A model generated the notes under the pieces. That model was not told the DNA's origin. It saw only the letters and a list, made by a program, of their open reading frames with translations, and searched no databases. DNA of 62,382 nucleotides from Chroococcidiopsidaceae cyanobacterium YX2bin18 (GTDB taxonomy: Bacteria; Cyanobacteriota; Cyanobacteriia; Cyanobacteriales; Chroococcidiopsidaceae): the NCBI GenBank assembly GCA_030446505.1, contig JAUJND010000016.1, positions 1 to 62,382 on the forward strand, given 5' to 3'. Position 1 is the first letter of the stretch, and the number at the start of each line of letters is the position of its first letter. The translations under genes and the position numbers were made by a program. Positions 39,027 to 49,715 of the stretch are shown here, one piece after another.

Positions 39027-39474
39027 AGGCGCTGGTTAGCTGGGCTTTGAAGTACAAGTGTATCAGTATAGTGATTGCTCAACAGGGTAGCACGGGAATT
39101 AAATAGATTAAAGACATTCGTAGAGTGATTGTTTAACAAAGAGTTGCAGTTGAGTTATTGACAGTATTTAATGTTCTGATTCCTTGGGAACTATGCTCGT
39201 GCAACGACTACCACATATAGCGGCGGTGCTAGCAACAGTAGGTAAGCGCTATCATCTCTAAAACTTCCTACGATGCCAGGGCTGTAGGGCGGCTTGCCCT
39301 TAAGCGCACACAGCTAGCCTTTAGTTGAGCGCGATCACACTGTATATTTTTTCCAGGGCTAAGAATAGTTATAAATTGTGAAACATAAGCAATAAGTCAA
39401 TGCCGTAAGCTGTAAAGGCAAGTGAGCTTTGCTTAAAATAATATTTTTTGTATTCCGCACTTGAAAGCAATTTG
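39027..39474. other. Intergenic region upstream of smc
   Basis: 448 bases with no recognisable gene; several short hairpins. It should contain the smc promoter. Confidence 0.35.
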
Positions 39475-40201
39475 TTAGATAGAAAACGTTGTTTCCCAAG
39501 TTGAAATTAGAGCTAGAGCATATCTAAATCTGAGACAGCCAAAAAACATTAGCACCTTTATAAAAATTGAGACATCTTCATCAGAGATATTATTCAGCAT
39601 CAACCAGTTACAAATTTTCTCCTTTGTTGCTGTATCTAGTTTAGCTTGATAATCATGCTGCTTATAAATACCGGATTCTGGTTGATTGGCAGTTAGTAAA
39701 TCCTGTATAATTGCGTCACGAACGTTAGGTAAAGCAGGTTTATCTTTCTTGAAATTTTCATCTAGATTTATTATACAAATAGCTCGGTTGAACTCGTAGA
39801 CCCAAAAGCTTTCCTTTGTCCGGTGATTTGTCCCGTAGTTCAATAGCCTTACTTAGTTCAGCTTTTGCTGTTAACCAGTCTGGTTCTTTTTTACCCAGGA
39901 GGGCGTATCCAAGTTGGGCGTGGATGCGATGATTCTCAGGATCGTTTCTCATCAAGGCTTCAAATATTGGAATAGTTCTTTCTACCATCCATTGCTTTTG
40001 CTGTCCATCTTTTTGCATTTCTTTCACGCACTTTTTTAGCCTCCAAAAAAAATGATGGCTCTTTCACTAAGAGAAGTATTTTCTTCAATAAGTGCTTTAA
40101 GCTCTTCAACTTGTTCATCCAAAAGCCCAAGAGTCTCATCAAAATAGCGTTCGAGCAACCCATTGCCTTAGCGCCGCTTTTAACTTGTTCTTGACTTGCA
40201 T
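39475..40201 (-). pseudogene. TPR-containing hypothetical protein, frameshifted
   Basis: Joining frames gives about 235 residues: ERYFDETLGLLDEQVEELKA, LIEENTSLSERAI, then VERTIPIFEALMRNDPENHR with IHAQLGYALLGKKEPDWLTA and KAELSKAIELRDKSPDKGK (a TPR-like unit), then YEFNRAICIINLDENFKKDK and a C-terminal helical part. Breaks fall near 40160, 40050 (run of eight A/T) and 39805. The first coiled-coil-like helix and the TPR suggest a protein-interaction role. No family can be named. Minus strand, no clear partner gene. Confidence 0.5.
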
Positions 40202-40297
40202 TATTTCACCTATATTTTTATCTATTCTATTAGTGTTACTATCAACCTTTTTTCAAGTGTTTTCTGCTGTCTGAGAATGTCGTCTAAACCCGATCCA

Positions 40298-40742
40298 TTA
40301 TGCTTCGCCCCCGTAACCACCAATAATTCCCGTAGCTAAAACCTGATGGTAAAATTTACACTAGGGTTATTAGTAGACGGAAAGTCTCCTGGCATAATTA
40401 GAGCGATTACATAAGCGCCAGCTACACAAAAAGGCAATCGCCTAGCCAGCCAGTATTTAATATCTCCTCAGTTCTACGTGGAAACTTAAGTTCGCCATTC
40501 TTCATAGAATACGCTAGTCCCCCAAATGCTCCAGCCACAGTCAATAGAAACAACGTTAGATTTGGAAGCTTAAATGGAGGGTCAAAATAAATACGTAGAA
40601 TCGAATGTTGATAGTAGTGTTCGAAAGATAATCCTAGCGTGCAGCCTAGAAGCTCCAACAGAAAGTAGATAAAAAAATGATGCCACTTAAATGTGTTTGG
40701 TTGTTTCGTGGATAGTGCTTTTTGAGGAGAGATAGGTTGCAT
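40298..40742 (-). pseudogene. Small membrane protein, two frameshifts
   Basis: Starts MQPISPQKALSTKQPNTFKW. Membrane segments: FFIYFLLELLGCTLGLSF near 25 and LTLFLLTVAGAFGGLAYSM near 65. The open frame ends at 40422 after GDCLFV, but the next frame continues AGAYVIALIMPGDFPS and then, after a second shift near 40347, HQVLATGIIGGYGGEA to a stop at 40298. About 145 residues in all. A third hydrophobic segment and a glycine-rich end result. Family unknown. Confidence 0.5.
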
Positions 40743-41121
40743 ATTTAGTTATACGTTTGTACTTTAGATCAAATGATGTTCGTAATTACAGCTACAAGTA
40801 TGCTCAGTATTGCCGCAGGTTGCTAACTCCACCTACGTAGACTTCCTCGCCCAAAAGGTTTAAGAACCTAAGTTGGCGATTTTGTCTGTCTAGTCTAAGA
40901 CTTACAGCTTGCCCATATGCAAGATTTTAGTAAGTTCTTTAACTCTCAAGTTCAGAGTTAGAAATAATGCAATAGTTCATAAAACTTAACTATGCGATGT
41001 CAGTAGAATTGATTGCAATTAGTTAATAGGATTGATTGGGTAATGATTTCTGTAACCAGGCTTTACTCTTTACCGAGGTGGATAATATAAGTTAGTTGAT
41101 TGATAAGGAAGAAATAAATTA
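40743..41121. other. Intergenic region
   Basis: 379 bases, no gene seen. Lies between the divergent membrane-protein and nuclease-like genes. Confidence 0.35.
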
Positions 41122-41748
41122 ATGACAACAACTCTAAACACCAGTACCCTATTTCTAGATGATGTTCATCGTCTTCACGTTTGGACAAACAATTAAATGG
41201 CTCATTTACAACATTATTATCTTTAGAACCTTTAACAGAAATTGAACAGCAAGAAGTTTTGCAAATCCGTACTGACTTTTGGCACTATTTCTCAGCGGGT
41301 AAAGTTTATGAAGGATTAGTTAAATTTATTGCCCTCGCACCACTAATGCGATTGGCTGGTTTCTATCAGCATCCTATCGAAATTAGGCTGGAAGAAAGCA
41401 TTGCTGATATTGACATTGAAGACGAGGATACAAAAATTATAGGTTTGATGGATATTCTAGCAGTTATTATGCGCAAAATAACTGGCATACCTGATACTGG
41501 TGATTGAGGCTAAAAATAGTAGTGTTAGTGCCTTAGAAGGTTTACCACAACTGCTTACTTATGCCTATAAAAACCTAGAGCCTAAGAACCTTGTTTGGGG
41601 ATTGACAACAAACGGACTAAATTATTGGTTTGTATATCTCCAGCAAGGAAACCCGCCAACTTATCAACTACTGCCGGAACTAAATTTGATTGAATCTGAG
41701 CGATCGCTGCAACTACTACAAGTGTTAAAAGCAATCTGTAAGCAATAG
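41122..41748 (+). pseudogene. Restriction-endonuclease-like protein (PD-(D/E)XK type), frameshifted
   Basis: Three frames combine to about 205 residues. Start MTTTLNTSTLFLDDVHRL; a change near 41176 leads to LDKQLNGSFTTLLSLEPLTE, then FIALAPLMRLAGFYQHPIEI and IGLMDILAV. A second change near 41490 leads to VIEAKNSSVSALEGLPQLLT and NLVWGLTTNGLNYWFVYLQ. The D in MDIL and the following VIEAKNS form a D...ExK catalytic pattern, as in small nuclease-like proteins annotated as restriction endonuclease subunit R in cyanobacteria. Stand-alone, with no methylase near. Confidence 0.6.
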
Positions 41749-41899
41749 CACCATCTAAGAGAATTCCGATAAAGCAAATTTTATTTGTAAGTGTTTCATG
41801 ATAATTAACGCGAGTTGCTTCAATAGCCCAATCTAAGAGAGAAAATAGGAAACTAGAGAGGGTTATTGACCAAAGCCTTAAACCAGGAGTCTAGTAATA

Positions 41900-44897
41900 G
41901 TGGTATTACAAGTTAGAAAAAGCACTTACGAAACTAAACCCAAGAAATCGCTAAACAACTCCTAGCAGATACACGGGAGAATCGTCGTTTTTGCCTCTTT
42001 GCGCGACCAAATGCGCTGGGATGATAAGTTACTAGCTTGGGCAATGGGTAATCCAGGGCTGCGCGTGCATTGTTTCGTTTCATTGATTGCTTGCCCGCTT
42101 TAGGTAGCAAGTCAGAAATTGCTGCTCATTTACAGGAATATCTAGGGGATGAATCTGTTGAACTACCAGCAGCTCCTCAAAGGAATGCTCAATTTGCTCT
42201 CTCCAGATTCAATGCCGGGACAGGCAGCTGCTACAACTGTTGCGACAGCTGTTGAAACCCAGGCTCATAAATACATTTCTGGGGAGAATATTAAAACAAG
42301 TCATCAAGACAATTGAACGACTGCGTAAAGATAAGATGACTTTCACCATCGACTTACTGGGTGAAGCGGTGATTACGGAAGCCGAGGCGCAGTCTTATTT
42401 GGATCGTTACTTAGAATTGATGGCGCAGTTGGTGGCAGCCTCTAAAATATGGACGCCAGTAGCAGCAATCGATCAAACTGAGGCAGGAGAATTAGCAAAA
42501 GTTCAGGTTTCTGTTAAGTTAACAGCATTTTACTCGCAGTTCGATCCTCTAGATGCTCAAGGTAGCCAAGCAAGAGTGAGCGATCGCATTCGTATCTTAT
42601 TGCGTCGTGCTCAAGAATTAGATACAGCGGTTCACTTTGATATGGAACAGTATGCCTATAAAGACCTTACTCTCTCTATTTTAAAACAGCTGTTACTGGA
42701 AGATGAGTTTCGGAGTCGGACAGATTTAGGGATAACAATTCAAGCTTATCTGCGTGATAGTGAGCAAGATGTCCGAAATTTAATCGCCTGGGCAAAACAA
42801 CGTGGCTATCCCGTGACGGTGCGTTTAGTAAAAGGCGCTTATTGGGATCAAGAGACAATTAAAGCTGCTCAAAAAGATTGGACACAGCCCGTATATAACG
42901 ATAAAGCGGCAACAGATGCCAATTTTGAGAAGATAACTCAGTTGTTGCTTGAAAATCACGAGTATGTTTACTCAGCGATTGGTAGCCATAACGTGCGATC
43001 GCTTTCCCACGCGATCGCTATAGCCGAAACTCTAAATATTCCCCGCCGTTGTTTTGAAATGCAAGTTTTATACGGCATGGGAGATAAGTTAGCAAAAGCG
43101 CTGGTTGATCGCGGTTATCGGGTGCGGGTATATTGCCCTTATGGTGAATTATTGCCGGGAATGGCTTACTTAATTCGCCGCTTGCTAGAGAATACTGCTA
43201 ATAGTTCTTTCCTGCGGCAAAGCATGGAAGATCGCCCGATTGAAGAGTTGCTAGCACCACCTGTTTTGGAGCAGGGGACAAGGCGACAAGGGGACAAGGG
43301 GACAAGGGGATTAGGGGAGAATGCTTCATCATTCTCTAACGCAGCAGATACGGATTATGCAGATATGGAAGAAAGAGAGCGATCGCAACAAGCATTTGCA
43401 ATTGTTCGCCAACAGCTAGGTAAGACGTATTTACCTTTAATTAATGGTGAATATCAACCTACGGCAGAAATCATTGATTCTGTTAATCCTTCTAACTACA
43501 GTGAAGTAATTGGTAAAGTCGGGCTGATGTCTGTTGAACAGGCAGAACAGGCGATGCAAGCGGCAAAGACAGCATTTGGAAGTTGGCGACGTACACCAGT
43601 AAGGCAACGGGCAGAGATCCTCCGTAAAGCAGCAGAATTGATGGAACAACGCCGCGCCGAATTATCAGCCTGGATTGTTTTGGAAGTTGGTAAACCTGTA
43701 CGAGAAGCAGATGCAGAGGTTTCAGAAGCAATAGATTTCTGCCGCTACTACGCTGCGGAAATGGAACGGCTGGATCAAGGACATAACTACGATCTTGCTG
43801 GTGAAACAAATCGCTATTACTATCAACCACGCGGCATTGCTGTGGTGATTTCTCCCTGGAATTTCCCCTTGGCGATCGCTGCTGGGATGACTGTTGCGGC
43901 GCTAGTTACTGGCAACTGCACCTTACTAAAGCCTGCTGAGACATCGTGTGTAATTGCAGCAAAACTAGCTGAGATTTTGGTAGAGGCTGGGATACCCAAA
44001 GGAGTGTTTCAATATGTGCCAGGCAAAGGCTCAAAAGTCGGCGCTTACCTAGTAAATCATCCTGATACTTCCTTGATTGCTTTTACAGGTTCCCAAGAGG
44101 TTGGTTGTCGGATTTACGCAGATGCAGCAATTGTAAAACCAGGACAAAAGCACCTGAAGCGCGTAATTGCGGAGATGGGCGGTAAAAATGCTCTAATTGT
44201 GGATGAAAGTGCTGACTTGGATCAAGCAGTTGTCGGAGTTGTGCAGTCGGCGTTTGGTTACAGTGGTCAAAAATGTTCTGCTTGTTCGCGGGTGATTGTT
44301 TTAGAACCAATTTATGATGCTTTTGTGCGGCGATTGGTTGAAGCAACGCGATCGCTTAATATTGGTGCAACTGAGTTACCCAGCACTCAAGTTGGTCCTG
44401 TTATTGATGCCACAGCTAGAGATCGGATCAAAGAATATATTGAGAAAGGTCGCTCAGAATCTGAAGTAGCTTTAGAAATGTCAGTACCTGAAAATGGCTA
44501 CTTTATCGGTCCAACAATCTTTAGTGAAGTGTCGCCCACCGCTACAATTGCCCAGGAAGAGATTTTTGGTCCGGTTGTGGCAGTAATTCGGGTAAAAGAT
44601 TTTCAGGAAGCGATCGCAGTTGCTAACAATACAAATTACGCTCTAACTGGCGGACTTTATTCACGTACACCATCGCACATTCACCAAGCACAAGCAGAGT
44701 TTGAAGTCGGTAACTTGTACATCAATCGTACTATTACAGGTGCGATCGTCGCCCGACAACCCTTCGGCGGATTTAAGCTTTCTGGTGTTGGTTCCAAAGC
44801 AGGTGGTCCAGATTACTTGCTCCAGTTTTTGGAACCACGGACAGTAACAGAGAATATTCAACGCCAAGGCTTTGCACCGATTGAAGGAGCGGATTGA
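41900..44897 (+). pseudogene. putA: Bifunctional proline dehydrogenase/P5C dehydrogenase, frameshifted 5' end
   Basis: Oxidises proline to glutamate in two steps. From about 42300 the frame is open for 2.6 kb: proline dehydrogenase (FTIDLLGEAV, AYKDLTLSILKQLL, GYPVTVRLVKGAYWDQETI, CFEMQVLYGMGDKL) and P5CDH (ISPWNFPLAIAAGMTVAALV, catalytic GQKCSACSRVIVLEP, IAQEEIFGPVVAVI). The first 400 bases hold five or six frame changes, yet the protein can be followed: VVLQVRKSTYE, TQEIAKQLLADTRENRRF, ASLRDQMRWDDKLLAWAMGN, LFRFIDCLPALGSKSEIAAH, MPGQAAATTVATAVE. Reconstructed length is about 1000 residues, normal for cyanobacterial PutA without a DNA-binding domain. An octamer repeat sits in the linker. Confidence 0.9.
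43274..43319. repeat. Octamer tandem repeat inside putA
   Basis: About five units of GGGGACAA-type octamer, one with CGACAA. It encodes [13 protein letters not shown] in the linker between the proline dehydrogenase and P5C dehydrogenase domains. Same unit as in smc on the opposite coding orientation of this window. Confidence 0.85.
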
Positions 44898-44963
44898 AGT
44901 ATTAGATAGTAGAGCCAAAAGAAGGGATTAAAGGTCAGGAATTAAAGCAGAACTGCTCCTAAA

Positions 44964-45002
44964 ACCGCATTCTCGCTCAAGGTGTGCGGTAGCTCTTTTT
45001 TT
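44964..45002 (+). terminator. Intrinsic terminator of putA
   Basis: ACCGCA and TGCGGT form a 6-bp stem with a 15-nt loop; AGCTC and then seven T residues follow. About 70 bases after the putA stop. Confidence 0.6.
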
Positions 45003-45032
45003 CACCGTGAGTGTGAACTAGGTAGCTTTTCC

Positions 45033-45578
45033 CTAAGCCGCAAACTTATCTTCCCAAAGTCGCCTAAGGAGCTTGCCATTGTATCTAAGCTCTCTTAGCC
45101 TGCGATTCTCACCATCTAGAAAATAGGTTTCCTCATAGTTATCTCCAGTCATAACCAGTTGATTGTCATCAACCATTTGATAATTGATTATCTGAGGTGT
45201 ATTATTCAACAGTTTGTTTGTAAATACTAAACCCGACTGATTACCATCAACACACCAAGACATATAGCCTGACTCTGCTTGTGAATTGTATTCCCAAGTC
45301 ATCTTTACGCCAAACTCAGCTTGCTCAAGATGGTGAATATTGCTGATTGCTAAGAGTTCTTGTTCGTCCAATAATCTTACTGCTACCTTGACAAGCTTAG
45401 AAAACCAAATACCTTCTGAACGGCACCAAAAGTTATAGAGACAGTAGTGCTTTTGACAATTTATTGTTCCGGTTAGTGGGTAAGCTTGTGCTAAATTAGC
45501 TTTGCTTTGCAACTTTATTTTGTGACAAATATCTAGGACAGATTGCCTCTTTTTAAGGAATCTTTCTGGCACTTTCAT
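45033..45578 (-). CDS. Lipocalin-like protein, possibly CpcS/CpeS-related
   Basis: 181 residues from the ATG at 45576-45578, which has AGGAGG six bases before it; a longer frame starts at 45611 but lacks such a site. The sequence shows a strand-rich pattern: RSEGIWFSKLVKVAVRLLDE, MTWEYNSQAESGYMSWCVDG, YQMVDDNQLVMTGDNYEETY and ENRRLRELRYNGKLLRRLWE. This order (WE...G.M...DG...Y...D...M...E...RLR...GKL) resembles the CpcS/CpeS phycobilin-lyase beta barrel, but the lyase-defining residues are not certain. It could be a member of a related family with unknown function. nblA lies 0.8 kb away. Confidence 0.45.
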   Translation of the reverse strand: MKVPERFLKKRQSVLDICHKIKLQSKANLAQAYPLTGTINCQKHYCLYNFWCRSEGIWFSKLVKVAVRLLDEQELLAISNIHHLEQAEFGVKMTWEYNSQAESGYMSWCVDGNQSGLVFTNKLLNNTPQIINYQMVDDNQLVMTGDNYEETYFLDGENRRLRELRYNGKLLRRLWEDKFAA

Positions 45579-46155
45579 TGCATTCCTCCTAAAAAGTGCT
45601 GCAAACTGCAAAATTTATAAGTTTTGAGTTGCTAAATACTTCTCAAAGCTACGTCTTCTTTTTATGCAGAATGTCGGATGTTTGTAATAAGTCTTTACAT
45701 TAATCCAGATAGCTCTTGGAGGCGAGAAGCAAAAAGACCAGGAGCCTATGCCTCAATAATCCTGTTACCTAAACAAGTTAGACACTTAGTCTAGTCCACG
45801 CAGTTACAAACTGCTAAACATGGCAAATTAACCCTAGCTAAGCTGAGATATTTCTAAAACAAGCCCACCCAAGAAAGATGGCAATGAAGGAGGTGGGTAA
45901 ATTTGTTAGTACCTGGTTGGGAATACAGAAGCTCAAACGCTAGAAGCAGCGATCGCGTCTTTGATGCAACGCATATCAATTATCTGCAAACACGCACCAG
46001 CTGTTGTTTTTATCTTTTGACTATGGGAAACCCTGTCTAGTCTTGGAGAAACAAGCAAACTTTTAACACTATTGGCGGTTTTATGCAAACAATGTTGCAG
46101 CTTCTTAACAAAACTGTTATGTTAGTTTACATAAAGTTACAAAGGTTAGACAGTT
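45579..46155. other. Divergent intergenic region
   Basis: 577 bases between the lipocalin-like gene and the small ORF upstream of nblA. It must hold promoters. A GTA-N8-TAC NtcA box is not visible. No other feature recognised. Confidence 0.4.
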
Positions 46156-46341
46156 ATGCGCTACACAGATAAAGAAGGGAATATTCTCAACCTCAATGAT
46201 GCTCTGACTGCGGACAGCTTTTTTATGGAAGCTGACGTGTATATCAGCGAACCGCTAGAGATGTATTTCAACGTAGAAGGAGAGCTAAGAGCAGGAAAAA
46301 GACCAAAAGCTGCATTAGCAAATCTGCGTAGTGACGGTTAG
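46156..46341 (+). CDS. Small conserved-looking hypothetical protein upstream of nblA
   Basis: 61 residues: MRYTDKEGNILNLNDALTAD, EADVYISEPLEMYFNVEGEL, then a basic tail. No domain recognised. It lies 71 bases before nblA on the same strand and could be in its operon. Size and composition (acidic middle, basic end) fit a real small protein; evidence is limited to the open frame and position. Confidence 0.45.
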   Translation: MRYTDKEGNILNLNDALTADSFFMEADVYISEPLEMYFNVEGELRAGKRPKAALANLRSDG

Positions 46342-46412
46342 GTATTTAGCTTTATATCAAGCTATCTAGTTAGTGATCCTCTAATTTTCGCCGTATTGTA
46401 TAAGAGGCAGTT

Positions 46413-46610
46413 ATGAATCAGCCCATCGAATTATCTTTAGAGCAAGAATTTAGTATTAGAAGCTTTGCTGATCAAGTACAACATATGTCCCGTGAACAAG
46501 CGCAGGAATTTCTAATCAACCTGCACGAGCATATGCTTCTGAGAGAAAATATGTACAAGTACTTTATTAAGCATGAGTGGGGATTAGATTCAAACTCCAC
46601 ATCTAGATAA
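46413..46610 (+). CDS. nblA: Phycobilisome degradation protein NblA
   Basis: 65 residues, the normal size. The family pattern is clear: PIELSLEQEFSIRSFADQVQ, MSREQAQEFLINLHEHMLLR and MYKYFIKHEWGLD. NblA is a small helical adaptor that binds phycobiliproteins and the ClpC chaperone to trigger phycobilisome breakdown during nitrogen or sulfur starvation. A strong terminator follows 27 bases after the stop. GAGGC upstream of the ATG can serve as ribosome binding site. Regulation by NtcA is usual for this gene but a box is not visible here. Confidence 0.93.
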   Translation: MNQPIELSLEQEFSIRSFADQVQHMSREQAQEFLINLHEHMLLRENMYKYFIKHEWGLDSNSTSR

Positions 46611-46636
46611 AGCATGATTGCCTAAATCAGAATTCT

Positions 46637-46660
46637 GCCCAGTCTCACACTGGGCTTTTT
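46637..46660 (+). terminator. Intrinsic terminator of nblA
   Basis: GCCCAGT, CTCAC loop, ACTGGGC, then five T residues. Textbook structure. Confidence 0.9.
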
Positions 46661-46756
46661 GCTTGAATGGTTAATTTTTAAGAGGTGGATATCTGTTATT
46701 CTTATTAGTCTAATTGAAGCTATTGAACTACAGTTCTACAACACTGCCAAATTTTG

Positions 46757-47149
46757 ATGAGCAATCTAATCGTTGAAACAGCTTTATTGCCTCAAGAACT
46801 TCCAGCGATTCAAGCAATTAGGCGTTCGGTGTTTCAAATAGAGCAAGGAGTCGCACCAACTTTAGATTTTGATGGACAAGATGAAACCTCTGAGCAAATA
46901 ATTGCTTATCTAGATAATCAACCTGTGGGAACAGCTAGAATTAGATATTTGGATAATAAGACTGCAAAAATAGAAAGGCTTGCTGTTTTGTCTACAGCTA
47001 GAGGACAAAAAATTGGCAAGAAAATTATGGAAAAGGCAATAGAAGTTGTAGCTGAAAAAAATCTGCAAGAAGTATTAATTCATGCCCAAGAATATATAAA
47101 AAGCTGGCATCAGCAGTTGGGTTTTGAGAAGGAGGGAGAAAGATTTTAG
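46757..47149 (+). CDS. GNAT N-acetyltransferase, C-terminus cut by tandem stops
   Basis: 130 residues from the ATG at 46757. GNAT fold of the ElaA/YjcF type: AIQAIRRSVFQIEQGVAPTL at the N-terminus, GTARIRYLDNKTAKIERLAV, the acetyl-CoA loop TARGQKIGKKIMEKAIE near 80, and WHQQLGFEKEGERF. Two stops (TAG TAA) follow, after which the same frame reads AGIPQVKKRTKLS to 47194; the family usually continues ERFEEAGIPHVKM here. One T lost and one gained would recover RFLEAGIP, so the two stops are probably a compensated indel pair. Acetyl acceptor unknown. Confidence 0.75.
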   Translation: MSNLIVETALLPQELPAIQAIRRSVFQIEQGVAPTLDFDGQDETSEQIIAYLDNQPVGTARIRYLDNKTAKIERLAVLSTARGQKIGKKIMEKAIEVVAEKNLQEVLIHAQEYIKSWHQQLGFEKEGERF

Positions 47150-47208
47150 TAAGCTGGCATACCGCAAGTCAAAAAGAGGACAAAATTAAGCTAGACTAGC
47201 TGCTGCCT

Positions 47209-49715
47209 GTGAATCATAAAGAAAAACGCAAGCGATTCCAACTACCTATACTGGGGCTAATTTGGTTGGTGGGGGCAGTAAGCGATCGCATCTGGTTTGC
47301 CCTAGATCACTCCATTCCAGCATGGGATCAGGCAGATTACTTAACTGGCTCGTTAAACTACTGGCAAGCTTTACAACATCCGCAATGGTTGAGCAACGAG
47401 TGGTGGACTACTTTTGGCTACTCTCCTCTAAAGTACCCCCGTTAACATACATTGCCACAGCTATCTTTCAGAATATTTTTGGCACTGGACTAGATCAAGC
47501 AACACTTGTCAACCTGTTTTTTAGTGCGATTCTTTTAAGTTCAGTTTATGGGTTAGGTGTCCAGCTATTTAGTGTTGAAGTCGGTCTATGGGCAAGCTGC
47601 ATTATGCCAGATATTACCTGGTCTTTATCAATCCCGCCTAGATTTTTACTTGATTATCCTCTTACAGCTTGTTGTGACATTGAGCTTTTGGTGTCTTACG
47701 GTTTGGACAAAAGGCAGGAAGAAAGTAAATATTGCTCACTTTAGCCCTGCATCACTTCAACAATGGTTATGGGCGGCAGCATTTGGTCTTTCACTTGGCA
47801 TAGCGTTATTGGTGAAGCAGACAGCGTTGTTCTTTTTGTTCACACCATTGTTGTGGGTTGCGGCGACAGCGATTGTCCAACGCAACTGGAGGCGGATATT
47901 TCAGCTAATGGGGGGATTATTGCTATCGGTAGCGGTGTTTAGTCCCTGGTATCGTACCAACTGGCTGCTGATGCTGACTTCTGGTAAGGGCAACTGTAGA
48001 CTGGCGATCGCTGAAGGTGATCCAGCTTTGAATACACTGGCAGCATGGACTTATTACTGGAAAGCACTACCTAATCAAGTTTCCTGGTTACTGTTGCTTG
48101 TGCCAATCGTCGGGTTACTTATTTATTGGAAGCAGGGAAGGCGCAAACAAGAAGATGCTTATCCCCGTCCCCTTGTCTGGTTAGCAGTATTTTGGGTTGG
48201 CGCTTACTTACTTTGTTCCCTAAACGTTAACAAAGATCCCCGATATGTCTTGCCTTATTTGCCTGTAGTCTCAATTTTTCTAGCTTATGGCATAACTTGT
48301 TGGCGCGGACGCTGGAGAAATCAGATCCGCTCTTATACTGTTGGTCTAGCAATTATGCTGATGTTTTCAACCTATTCCCAGTAGGAGGTATTTTAGGTAA
48401 GAGGATTACACAAGTTCTCAGTCCTAATGCTCAACATCATGCTTACTTGGGAACTACGTTGCCTCACGCTCAGGTGATTGAGCAAATTATTCAAACAAAC
48501 CCGTATGTGCGCTCCACATTAGGAGTGTTACCATCTACAGCAGAAATTAACCAGCACAATTTTAATTACTACGGTGCTTTAGAAAATTTTCAGGTTTATG
48601 GTCGTCAAGTGGGGACAAGGACAAAGCAAGTTGAGCAAGATGCGCGATCGCTTGACTGGTTCCTGACTAAAACAGGCGATCAAGGATCAGTTCCAGAAGC
48701 TCAAGCTGCCATTGTCCAAAATGTTGAGCGATCGCCTAATTTCCAACTATCTAAAGCTTGGAACTTACCCGACAGTAATACTTTAAAGCTTTATCAGCGG
48801 CGCTCTCTGTCAGTACAAGTACAACCCATAACAAAAGAGGAGATAAAAGACAGAATTGTGCTGTCGCGAGTTACAGTACCAAAAGAATCTCCGCCTGGAG
48901 TGCCTGTGCCAGTAACTTATGAATGGCAAGGTTCCTGGGAGCAATTGCAGTCTGGCTTAGTGGTACTAACCTGGCAAAATAACCAACTCCCCACTCCTCA
49001 GTTTCGCTGGCTACATGACCACGGCATTGGTATGGGAGCTTTGCATTCCAACTTGGTACATGACACAAAAAGTAGCTTTCGAGTTGTTGAACAAACAGCA
49101 ATGCTGCCTCCTGCTAATACCCCAACTGGAATTTACACCCTAGAGGCGACTTACTTAACCCAAGATGGGCAAACTTACCCCATTTCAGTACCGCCAGTAA
49201 CTCTAAAAATTGACCCAGTTGCCCCCCACACCACCAGCACCGGAATTAGATTTAGTTACTCAACTGCGAACTTTAGCAACGGCTTTACCCAAAGGACTAG
49301 ACGCACTAGGAGTCGTCTTTGATGAAATTGGGCGGATCAACCAGTACGATCCAACTCAAGACTATCTGACGCAAGCGCAGCAGCTCTAGAATACCGCTTA
49401 CAGCTAGAACCGCAAAATTTAGACTGGGCTTATGCTTTGGCTTTTCTTAGGTATTAAAACAACAAGTAAAGGAAGCGATCGCCGCTTGGGAACGAGTAAC
49501 TCAGCTAGATTCCCAAAACCCTTATGCATACGCTTACCTTGCCTTTGTCCATTTATACAACTGGCACGGTTCAGCAGCTGATGCTGCTCTCAAGAGCGCT
49601 CGCGCCCCTCAGCCCCAATTTGCCAATAATTCAAGCTCTCAGTGGTGTTGCAGCGCTAATGCAAGGTAATCTTGTCAAAGCGTGGCATGATCTTTCAATT
49701 GTGACAACACTCTAG
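47209..49715 (+). pseudogene. GT39-family glycosyltransferase with C-terminal TPR region, many frameshifts
   Basis: Several frames join into one membrane protein of about 830 residues. N-terminal LPILGLIWLVGAVSDRIWFA and SIPAWDQADYLTGSLNYWQA carry the acidic residue of the first lumenal loop typical of dolichyl-phosphate-mannose mannosyltransferase-like enzymes. Membrane segments follow (VVTLSFWCLTVWT, FGLSLGIALLVKQTALFFLF, WLLLLVPIVGLLIYW), with KDPRYVLPYLPVVSIFLAYG as the GT39 landmark. Then a soluble beta-rich part and a C-terminal TPR part (LQLEPQNLDWAYALAF, AWERVTQLDSQNPYAYAYLA). Breaks near 47440, 47620, 47700, 48375, 49240, 49390, 49455 and 49610. Ends tail to tail with larC, overlapping 41 bases. 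Confidence 0.75.
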
